Assembly (NCBI GenBank): GCA_016712415.1
Contig: JADJRC010000001.1
Span: 496,001 to 560,000, forward strand
DNA: 64,000 nucleotides
From: Lewinellaceae bacterium
GTDB taxonomy: Bacteria > Bacteroidota > Bacteroidia > Chitinophagales > Saprospiraceae
Direction of reading: 5' to 3'
This document shows, piece by piece, positions 1 through 8,100 of this stretch (position 1 is the stretch's first letter; every line of letters starts with the position of its first letter). The translations under genes were made by a program, and so were the position numbers. The notes under the pieces were generated by a model. That model was not told the origin of the DNA. It saw only the letters and a list, made by a program, of their open reading frames with translations, and made no database searches.

Positions 1-240
1 TCCATTGGTATATGCTACAAGATTTCCGGCCGTGTCGCAGATACTGGCATTACATATGAACATATTCATCTTGCGGTAATTGTAATAAGCATTTACCGGT
101 TTTTGATTAAAATCAATCGTGATGCCTCCGTGTGTAGTAATGGCAGGATCATTGCTGTCACCCGAAACCCAGATATAGTCGTGTTTCTGGGCAAAAAAGA
201 CTTGAGGCAGCAGTAAAAAAGCAAACAGGATATTTTTCAT
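1..240 (-). CDS. Exported protein, N-terminal 80 residues only (runs off left edge)
   Basis: The frame opens at ATG 240-238 and stays open to the window edge. The first 18 or so residues (MKNILFAFLLLPQVFFAQ) form a clear signal peptide with a cleavage site at AQ. The mature start contains WVSGDSNDP and later ICDTAGNLVAYTNG, a pattern I associate with the first blade of large Saprospiria beta-propeller/T9SS surface proteins (a description of recent or stored state followed by GN.V.Y.NG). The C-terminal part, where a sorting domain would be, is outside the window. It is separated from the upstream minus-strand protease gene by an intrinsic terminator, so it is probably transcribed independently. 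Function beyond exported surface protein cannot be called. Confidence 0.7.
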   Translation of the reverse strand, partial: MKNILFAFLLLPQVFFAQKHDYIWVSGDSNDPAITTHGGITIDFNQKPVNAYYNYRKMNMFICNASICDTAGNLVAYTNG

Positions 241-250
241 AAGCCAAAAC

Positions 251-290
251 AAAAAGGGATACCCTTAGCCATAGAGACGAAGGGTATCCC
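251..290 (-). terminator. Intrinsic terminator downstream of the metzincin gene
   Basis: On the minus strand an 11-bp perfect stem (GGGATACCCTT / AAGGGTATCCC, arms 280-290 and 256-266, 13-nt loop) is followed at once by TTTTTGTTTT. It lies 30 bases past the stop of the gene ending at 321 and just before the start of the next minus gene at 240, which is the expected position. Confidence 0.85.
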
Positions 291-320
291 GTTGCAAAAG
301 GATGGTTTACCGATTGATGA

Positions 321-1510
321 TTATTTTCCCGCCGCGAAAGGTGAGCGTGTGCCGGGCACATTGTACCAGTAAATGCCTTCAGGCAAGCCATTCAGAGAAA
401 TTCTGAGTGTTCCTTTTTCTTCAACCAGGTTGACTTCTTTAACAATTTGCCCCTGGGCATTTGCAAGTAGAAGTTGTTTCCCCTGGGCATCAGGGATGTT
501 GTATTCCAAAATAACATCCCCGCTTGCGGGATTGGGATAAATTTTCAGGTATCCCTGAGCGGCGGCTTTCCCGCTTTTGCCGCGTTCGACAATGCAGGCC
601 GCTTCGTCGTCGTACGAGGCCGGTTCTTCTTCCATCAGGCTCAGCAAGGCCCTTGCCCGCAGCACCGCCTCGCCGTCGGAAAGCGGACAACGTTCGGCTA
701 TATTTACAAGAGTCGCCGAATCCTGCGCCGAAAAAGTAAATATCCCCTGCGCCACCGTGCGCAGCAGTATGTCGTTGACCGTTTTTTCGGTCACGGCGTA
801 GACGGAAGTGGAAGAGAGGGCGGTATTCTGGGTCAATAGCCCGCTTGCTGCGGCAGAGGTAGCCGAGGCGCGCCTGTTCAGCAGATTTTCTTTCGCGGTA
901 GCGGCCACGGCTATTGCTTGCAGGTACGCTTCTCTTTGTGCGCTCAGCGCGGTGCTGTCCTGCGCGCTGATGCCGAATACATTCAGTTGTCTTTCCACTG
1001 TAGCCAGGCTGTCGAGGCCATCGCGGATGGCGGCTTCATAAACCTGGAAGGAGTCCCGGTCGCTTTGGCTTGCGCTGTACAACTGGCGCATGCCTTTTTG
1101 CAGGTCGGCGAAGCCGGCAAGCCCGCCCGATTGCGCCTCGCCGAGGAAATCGTCGATATCGGGATCGTTCGGGTAGGGGTTGCCCTCTTCCGTCAGGCGC
1201 TCATACAGGCGGCGTTGTGCCAGCCAATTGTTGGCGGCTGCGTAATCTGTACCGGGCAATTCGCCGCGGGCAATTTTTATGTCGAGGTATTGTTCGGATG
1301 TGACACCCGATGTTACTCCCGGCGTGATGCAATACCCCGGCGTTGCGCATTGATAGGTTTCTTCCTGAGTGTTTTCATTTTGAAACCAGGGCTGAGGGTT
1401 GAACAAAACAGGCAAAAACTCACTGTTTTCTGTGGCATCAACGGTATATTTAGAAAGGTTGGCAGTAATCAGGTCTCCCTGATGCTCCGCGCTCGTCGCG
1501 CTCCTTCCCA
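321..1510 (-). CDS. C-terminal part of the secreted metzincin/beta-helix protein, with T9SS sorting domain (after frameshift)
   Basis: This is the continuation, in another frame, of the protein encoded upstream to 4672. Sense coding resumes at about 1510 (SATSAEHQGDLITANLSKY) where the upstream frame runs into ARRARSIRET and a stop. Together they rebuild the usual order GNRW-G, then HQGD, then a 'FLPV...PWFQN' segment. The middle is helical with several Ala-rich stretches. The last 75 residues are a type A T9SS C-terminal domain: LKIYPNPASGDVILEYNIP, followed by GQIVKEVNL and LNGLPEGIYWYNV. This domain would direct the protein through the outer membrane and be cleaved there. Earlier residues in this same open frame (to 2189) are shadow of the beta-helix and should be ignored. 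Confidence 0.75.
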
Positions 1511-4500
1511 CCGATTCCCCCGATGCACCTGCTCCCCCGTAATAGCGTCCACGCCGTAAAGCAGTCCGGCGTCGTTGTTTTTCATCAGGTTGCCGCCGAT
1601 GTAGGCCTTGTCTTTGCCGACCAGCATGCCTTCGATGTGCAGGCCTTCGCCGGTGTTGGCGGCGAGGTTGCACAGGATGGAGGCTCTGCCCGGGTGTATG
1701 GCGTATATGCCGGTGGCGCCGGGGCCGGTCACGTTGTTGCAGGAGAGGGTGTTTTTGTCGCCCGCGCCGAGGTACATGCCGAAGCGGTTGTTTTGCGCGT
1801 TGGCGAGGCTGACAATGTTGCGCGCGGCGGTTACGAGCGAGGCGTCGTTGATGTGTATGGCTGTTTGGCCGTCGTTCATGTTGATGGTGTTGCCGTTGAT
1901 GTTGCCGCCCATAAAGAGCGGGGCGCCGGTCGGGCCCGAGGGGCTGAGCGGGGTGAGAATGCCCGCGACGCTGACGGCCCTGGCTTTGGAATTGCCGTTT
2001 ATATCGATGGTGTTGCCGTATACGCCGCCGAAAGTGGTGACCGGGTATGCGGGCGTGGCGAAACCCAGCGGCGGCAGGTAGCGCAGGTCGATGCCGCGGA
2101 TGCTTGCCGCGATGGTGTTGTGATCGTGAATGGCTACGCCGTTGGTCGTGATAATGCCGTTGGTCATGTTGTCCATGGTCGTACGCCAAACGAAGGAGGA
2201 AGCGCCGAGCGTCTCCACACCGGTATGGCAGTTGTTGAAGGTGATGGTTCGGTCGTCGCCGGGAATGACGCTGACTGATCCTTTTTCGGCGTAAATGGCC
2301 TTGCCCGTGGACACGGCAGGATAGGCGGTATAGCCGCTGCCCTTGGCCACCTGCGTGATGTCCTGAAAATCGGCCTGCAATACATTCAGGTTGGTGTTGA
2401 GGGAAATTACCCCGTATTTCAGGTTGAAAAAGGCGTTGGACTCGCCCGAATCCACGTCTGCATCGAGTACAACACTACCGGCATTGTTGAGGTAAATGCC
2501 CGCAAAACCCTTTCCGAAAGGCAGGGGAGATTGCCCGGAATAGGCGGGTTTGAGGCCGCCGGCGGTGGCGCCGTAGTGGTTGCCGGAAAGCATGATGTTG
2601 TAGCTCCCGGTTCCCGGATCATTCGCGTGGATGGCTATGTTGTTGTCCAGAAAACCGGAGCTTCTGGCAGTCAGCACCGAGTTTTTTCCAATGTTTATGG
2701 CGATGGCCGCGTCCTTTATATCACTGTTTCTGATATGGAGCCGTGACCCGGAATGTAGTTCCACTCCTTTCCACATTGTTGTGCATCCGCCTATGCTGCC
2801 GTTTATCAATTGTACGGGGCCTTCGACGTTTATTTCATTGCCGTCATGCATAATGAAGTGATAGCCGTTAAAAAGGTATTCCGGTTTGTTTGTAACATAC
2901 TCGGTCGAGGGGAGCGGGACGGGCAGCGGCGGAATGTCCATGTCGCCGATAATGTGGAAATGGCGCACCCCTCCGCTTGGTGGTAAAATATCGAACACTG
3001 ATTGCCCGGATTGTGCCGTAATCTCGAAGAACGGTTCAATAACAGCCTCGCTGAAATTTTCGTCCGGCGAGGAGATATAAACCTGAACGCTGTATTTTTT
3101 GACCTCCAGCCCGGGTTGCGGGTCAAAAAGCATGGAAAACGTCAGGGTCATCATATCGCCGAGGGCCAGGTCAATGGTTTTCTCCGGGCCGGGAGGCGTT
3201 CCCGGAAGTCTTCCGATCAACTCATTGTAAATTACTCCTGCCGATTGCTCATGAGTAAAATAATTGCTGACCACCATTCCGTTGAGGTCTAATTTGGGCT
3301 TCAACAGATTCTTGTCGTAACGGACCCGGACGATCACGTCATTCGCTGCTTCGCACCCGCCTTTTAAAGTGGCGGTAAAATTAATTTCTTCACGTGTTGC
3401 GCCGCATCCTTTTACGGGGTTGGGATTATCGGCGATCACCGTTGTGGCTTTGGCATAGCACACTTCACAGTCTTCGGTTTGATACGTTGGAATTGAAGCA
3501 GTAAGACAAGGGCAACGGGATACGTTGGGCAGGTCCGAGAGCAACAGAATCAATTTACTTTTCATGCAGGACGAGAGGGTTGTTCCATTTGACGACTCGC
3601 ACATCAGCAGTTGCTCCTGCGAGCAGTTTATTCCGCACCCGCCCGACGTTTCTGCCAGGTCTTCGTGAAGCAGGCCAAAGTGATGGCCAAGTTCATGCGC
3701 CATGATTTGCCCGGTAAATACTTCGTCTGGTTCATTGTTGCCGTTTTTTTGTATGCTGACGATCGATTTTCGGTTGCCAAAGTCATTTTCGGGGTTTTCA
3801 CAGAAAAAATCAGGGTTGCCATCGGTTACTCCTCTGGCGGTTGGAGTACCGAGAACACCCTGACGGCCGGTGATATAAATGATGCCATCTTTCCTGATGC
3901 AAGGTCTGTTTGTACTCCAGTCATTTCCGATGTTGTTAAACCACTGAGCCACATTGCTATCGAAAAGGTCGTCGTTGCTGTCGAGGTACGGATCAGGAAA
4001 CCATACGATGTGTGTGGAGAATGAAAAACTAAGATTTACAGGGAAGTCATTCCCCACTGACTGCCAGATGTTTGCCATGACCGATGCCGCGCTCATGGCA
4101 AACATCTTGGCCTCGGCAACATTCCCGCCGAATTCATCTACAAGCAATTTGTCTATCTGCAAGCCCAAATCGACGCGGATATCACAAAATGCCTGTCCTC
4201 CGGTGTTTTCCGGCTCCGAGCCTGGCTCGGAAGGAGGATTAACGTATCTATTTATGGTGAATAAATTGGGCTTGAATTGGCCGGAATCAAACACCGGCGA
4301 TATGTTATATCGCTCGGATGTTGTCCGGATGCTTCCACAAAAAAGTTTGTCGCTGATGAACAAATTAACCTTGCTTGAGGCATCATCAACAAGTGTACCC
4401 TTTAATGCAAAAGCCCGGAATCTGTGTGTTTCATAATTTGCCAAACCGGTATTAAGAAATGTGCTGCTTGGGTCTATTATAAGTTCAACGGCAAAGTGTA

Positions 4501-4672
4501 AATCGCCGATAATAATTTTCAAGGAAAATTTCCCTTTCGAGGACTTGATTACCTCCAGAACAGGGTGTGTATTAAGCGAAAAAACGGGAGCGGTTTTATT
4601 TGCGCCCTCTTTTTGTATTACAGCACTTTCAAATTCCGGTATTATTCCCTCATTCCTGTTTTGTGCAACCAT
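1469..4672 (-). CDS. Secreted metzincin-type zinc metalloprotease with beta-helix region (5' part; start codon problematic)
   Basis: The zinc site AHELGHHFGLLHE (about residues 323-335 counting from ATG 4672) fits HExxHxxGxxH of metzincins, such as the M43 cytophagalysin or M12 families. A Cys-rich stretch follows (CGINC, CMKS, CPCL), then a beta-sandwich-like region. From about residue 620 there is a right-handed beta-helix-like region rich in N, G and T, with motifs such as HIRNSDIKDAAIAI and NTIDINGNS. The ATG at 4672 cannot be the native start: the codons before it read KLKTLTALLVLFVAYSRP, a good signal-peptide core, but no ATG, GTG or TTG precedes them in frame because a 7-bp tandem array (4729-4796) abuts them. 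The first ATG after the promoter (4814) is out of frame by one base. At the 3' end the frame breaks near 1495-1515, where a -1 shift joins it to the T9SS domain piece ending at 321. Protease class is well supported; substrate is unknown. Confidence 0.8.
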   Translation of the reverse strand: MVAQNRNEGIIPEFESAVIQKEGANKTAPVFSLNTHPVLEVIKSSKGKFSLKIIIGDLHFAVELIIDPSSTFLNTGLANYETHRFRAFALKGTLVDDASSKVNLFISDKLFCGSIRTTSERYNISPVFDSGQFKPNLFTINRYVNPPSEPGSEPENTGGQAFCDIRVDLGLQIDKLLVDEFGGNVAEAKMFAMSAASVMANIWQSVGNDFPVNLSFSFSTHIVWFPDPYLDSNDDLFDSNVAQWFNNIGNDWSTNRPCIRKDGIIYITGRQGVLGTPTARGVTDGNPDFFCENPENDFGNRKSIVSIQKNGNNEPDEVFTGQIMAHELGHHFGLLHEDLAETSGGCGINCSQEQLLMCESSNGTTLSSCMKSKLILLLSDLPNVSRCPCLTASIPTYQTEDCEVCYAKATTVIADNPNPVKGCGATREEINFTATLKGGCEAANDVIVRVRYDKNLLKPKLDLNGMVVSNYFTHEQSAGVIYNELIGRLPGTPPGPEKTIDLALGDMMTLTFSMLFDPQPGLEVKKYSVQVYISSPDENFSEAVIEPFFEITAQSGQSVFDILPPSGGVRHFHIIGDMDIPPLPVPLPSTEYVTNKPEYLFNGYHFIMHDGNEINVEGPVQLINGSIGGCTTMWKGVELHSGSRLHIRNSDIKDAAIAINIGKNSVLTARSSGFLDNNIAIHANDPGTGSYNIMLSGNHYGATAGGLKPAYSGQSPLPFGKGFAGIYLNNAGSVVLDADVDSGESNAFFNLKYGVISLNTNLNVLQADFQDITQVAKGSGYTAYPAVSTGKAIYAEKGSVSVIPGDDRTITFNNCHTGVETLGASSFVWRTTMDNMTNGIITTNGVAIHDHNTIAASIRGIDLRYLPPLGFATPAYPVTTFGGVYGNTIDINGNSKARAVSVAGILTPLSPSGPTGAPLFMGGNINGNTINMNDGQTAIHINDASLVTAARNIVSLANAQNNRFGMYLGAGDKNTLSCNNVTGPGATGIYAIHPGRASILCNLAANTGEGLHIEGMLVGKDKAYIGGNLMKNNDAGLLYGVDAITGEQVHRGNRWEGARRARSIRET

Positions 4673-4728
4673 TGGCCTGGAATAAGCAACGAATAAAACA
4701 AGAAGTGCCGTGAGTGTTTTTAGCTTTT

Positions 4729-4796
4729 GGTGGACGGTGGACGGTGGACGGTGGACGGTGGACGGTGGACGGTGGACGGTGGACGGTGGACGGTGA
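4729..4796. repeat. Heptanucleotide tandem array, 9.7 copies of GGTGGAC
   Basis: Nine perfect copies of the 7-mer plus a partial copy, read on the plus strand. On the minus strand it translates in every frame as repeats of STVHRPP, since 7 is prime to 3. It lies between the first ATG of the transcript (4814) and the signal-peptide codons of the metzincin gene (from about 4728 down). Each gain or loss of a copy shifts the frame. Confidence 0.95.
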
Positions 4797-4813
4797 AGAT
4801 AATCGGTCTTTCA

Positions 4814-4814
4814 T
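4814..4814 (-). other. First ATG downstream of the metzincin promoter (A of ATG; candidate start)
   Basis: Reading from the predicted transcription start near 4912, the first ATG is at 4814-4812 and gives MKDRLSSPSTVHRPP, running into the 7-bp array. It is one base out of phase with the protease frame: 142 bases separate it from 4672. Loss of one heptamer (135 bases) or gain of two (156) would join the frames. No Shine-Dalgarno is seen, but the upstream bases are AT-rich, as is common in Bacteroidota. Confidence 0.45.
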
Positions 4815-4916
4815 GAATAATGTATTTAAGATGAAAAATGGTGGAATATCTATAATATCCTGCAAGGATTTTAGTAAATACAATCTATACACGTAGCAAT
4901 GAATACAGTCGTCTAT

Positions 4917-4947
4917 CAAAGTTATCCATTGTTGCAATGCACACCAA
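4917..4947 (-). promoter_or_regulatory. Bacteroidota-type promoter for the metzincin gene
   Basis: On the minus strand TTGG (4947-4944), a 19-base spacer, then TAACTTTG (4924-4917) matches the -33/-7 consensus (TTG...TAnnTTTG). The predicted start of transcription is about 4912, about 100 bases before the first ATG and upstream of the heptanucleotide array. Confidence 0.7.
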
Positions 4948-5015
4948 GCCTTTATTTGTTAAATGTGTGAGCACGCCAGTTTTCACCGTAAAACATACCT
5001 GCCGGGTGGTGAGAT

Positions 5016-5056
5016 AAAAAGTGAAATGCCACCCCGCCGCAACAGGATGGCATTTC
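5016..5056 (-). terminator. Intrinsic terminator downstream of the choice-of-anchor L protein gene
   Basis: On the minus strand GAAATGCCA (5056-5048) pairs with TGGCATTTC (5031-5023) in a 9-bp perfect stem with a 16-nt GC-rich loop, followed by ACTTTTTATC. It sits about 60 bases past the stop at 5118. Confidence 0.7.
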
Positions 5057-5068
5057 CGAAAGAGCGCT

Positions 5069-5095
5069 GGTCTGACGACTCCGGGTCGTCTGACC
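5069..5095. repeat. Short palindrome (GGTCTGACGAC / GTCGTCTGACC)
   Basis: Two 11-base arms pair with one mismatch around a 5-base loop, between the stop at 5118 and the terminator at 5016-5056. It resembles the other short intergenic palindromes here in size and position (downstream of a gene). It could add to termination on either strand. Confidence 0.6.
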
Positions 5096-5117
5096 GGCGA
5101 GCACGAACGCTGTTAAT

Positions 5118-8100
5118 TTACCGCAACAACGCAATATCTCCTTTCAACGTTTCCACATCGCCGTTGGCATATTGCAATACGATGTAATACACGTAAACAT
5201 CGCTCGGTGCATCCTTTCCGTCGACCTTGCCATCCCAGCGTTCTTTTCCGGGCGACGATTCAAATACTTTCTGGCCCCAGCGGTTGAAGATAATGAATTG
5301 GGTGATCTCCGTATTGCTGCCGAAAAGCAACGGACCAAAGGTGTCGTTTACGCCGTCGCTGCCGGGGGTAAAGGCATTGGGCACGGCCAAGCATCGTTTG
5401 AAGTCGTACGTGACCGGCGCAGATTCTTTCGAACAACCGTTTGCAGCCGTGGCAATCACGGTGAAGGTCGCGGAACCTTCCGGAACGGAGGGTACAAATG
5501 TGACCGAATCACCCGTAATGCCCGGCATCGTGCCGCCGTCAATCGTCCAGGTCAATACGGCAGACGCCGGCGTTGCCGAACTCTTCAGCGTGATGGGTAC
5601 GCCGATACAGATCGTATCGGTCGGATCGGGCGCTGCGGTGATGTTTTCCACGCTTACACCGGGTATGACCGTCAGCCGCACGGTATCCGATTCCACACAG
5701 TCGGGGCCGAAAGCGAGCGTTGCGGTATAGGTGGTGCTGGTCAGCGGATTTACATTGAAAGCATTGCCCAGGAAATTGCCCGGTGTCCACGTAACATTGC
5801 CCGGCGTTCCTGTCGTAATCGCCGTCAGCGTAGCGCCGTCGCCAAAACAGATGGTCTGGTCCGGGCCGGCGTCGAGGGTAGCCGCTGCGACGGTGATCGT
5901 GACGGGTTCCTGTATGGTGCAATCGGCGTTGGAGGCCGTGATCGTATAGGTGGTCGTGGTAGTCGGAGTTGCCACCGGTGTGGCGCTGTTCGGGTTGTTG
6001 AGGCCCGTTACCGGCGACCACGAATAGGTGACGCCCGGTTCCGAAACCGTGTTGAGCGCCAGGCTTTCGCCGAGACAGATGGTCGTGTTTTCGGCAAGAT
6101 CGAGCATTGGTATCGGCAGCACGGTGATGGTGACCTCATCGGTGAAGAAACAATCGGCGCTGAAAGCTATCGTAGCGGTATAGGTTGTTGTCACCGTCGG
6201 GTTTACATTGATCGAGTTGCCGGTAAGGTTGCCGGGCGTCCAGGTCACCGTGCCGGGGGTGCCGGTCGTTACCGCAGTCAGTGTAGCGCCTTCATTGGCG
6301 CAAATGGTTATGTCGGGGCCGACATCGATGGTAGCCGAAACCACGGTAACATTTACCGCCGCTTCAATATCGCAGGCGGCGCCTGAAGTGGTCAGCGTAT
6401 AGTTGGTGCTGGTTGTCGGCGTCGCAACCGGCGTTGCGCTGTTGGGGTTGTCCAGACCGGTGGGAGGCGACCATGCATACGTCACACCCGGTTCTGATAT
6501 GGTGTTGAGTTGGATGCTTTGGCCGAGGCAGAGCACCGGATTTTGCGGCAGGTTGAGCAATGGTAGCGGCAACACATTGACCGTTACGCTTGCGCCGGAG
6601 GGGCAAGGCACATCCTTGGCCGCAATGGTATAGGTAGTGGTCACCATAGGGGTGGCGGTGGGGTTGGGACAATCGGAGCAGGACAACGTAGTTGGCATGT
6701 CCTGCCATTCCAGCGTAGTACCGGGCGGATCCACTGTGACGAGTATCTGCGCGGATTCGCCGGGACAGATATCCTCGGGATTAACTGTTGCCATGATGGT
6801 CGGCGGTATGGCGACGGGGACTTCTATTGATGAAGTATCCTTGCAGCCCCGGTTGGTTACGATGCGCTCGAAAATATGGGTAGTGGTGGCTGTAATAACC
6901 ATATTCCAGTTGTCGAGCGGTGTTTCCTGACCGCCAAACGGCAACCATTCGATCATGATGTCGGGGAAATTGGCAGGCTCGTAGGTTGGGGAAATGAGGT
7001 AAACCGTATCGCCGGGACAATAGATTTCCTTGTCCATTTCCCGGATAAGGGATTGATCGGGCAGGGAATCCACACGGATTCTGACAGAGTCGCTGACGAA
7101 ACAGCCGTTGATGGTATACGAGGCAAAAACAGTAACCGACTCATCCGGATACGCGTTGACCGAAGGGCCGGTCGTGCCGCTCAGGTAGAACGAAGGCGAC
7201 CATTTTACATCGGCTCCCACAGGGCTGAACAGGGCATTCAGGGCCACGGTGTCGCCCAGGCAAATCTCGTAATAATCATCCCCCTGAATCTCTACGTCGG
7301 CGGCGATCACATTGATCTTGACCGAGGCGGTTTGTGAACAGTAGTTGTTGGCGCTGGTGGCCACGAGGGTATAAGTGGTGGTCGCATCCGGCAGGGCAAT
7401 TGGCCCGGAACTGGCGGGATCGTCCAGCCCAAGGGCGGGCGTCCAGTTGTATGCAGTCGTCGAACTGAGCACATTGGCCAGTTGCACCGGGTAATTCTGG
7501 CAAACCGTCGTGTCGGTTGTGGTCAGCGTGGGGAAGAACAGGGTGTCGACATTGATCGTCACCTGGTCGCTGACGGAGCAACCGGCAATGGAAACCGTAG
7601 CGGTATAGGTCGTGGTAGCCAGCGGCGTTGCCACAGGCGTCGGGCTGTTGGGGTTGTCCAGTCCGGCAGCGGGCGACCACACCAGACCAGAATTATTCAC
7701 ATTGTTATTGGCCTGGAGAAGTACGGTTGTTCCCTGGCAGATATCGGTTGGCGTCAGGGCAACCACTTCTATTTCCGGGTCAATGATCCGGACGTATACG
7801 GAATCGACATCCACGCAGCTCGATACCGTACCCGTTACTTCAAGCCAGATGTCCTGTGTCGGTGTGATGGTCGGGTCGCTGATGAACGGGTTGCTGACGG
7901 CTCCCGGCGGGGCCCAGAAGTAGTTGGCCGCGCCTTCAGCCTGGAGTTGCAGCGTGCTGCCTGCACATACGAACAGGGTGTCGCCGCCGACCACATCCAC
8001 CGTGACGTTATCGGCCAATTCTACTGTAAGTGTTTTGTACACGACCGTTCCGCAACCGAAATTATTTGATAGCGAGATCGTTATGGTTTCGGTGCCTTCC

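Noticed and set aside
4729..4796. CRISPR or minisatellite with spacers
   Set aside because: No spacers, seven-base unit.
4650..4937. Open frame of 95 codons containing STVHRPP repeats and ending in QANGCTKQE
   Set aside because: It reads the 7-bp array and the antiphase of the protease signal peptide. It is better explained as the out-of-frame product of the switch than as a gene of its own.
5172..6386. 404-codon frame antisense to the Ig-like repeats, and similar antisense frames at 918, 1523 and 9153
   Set aside because: They lie opposite proteins with strong domain support and translate to Arg/Gly-rich sequence without motifs.
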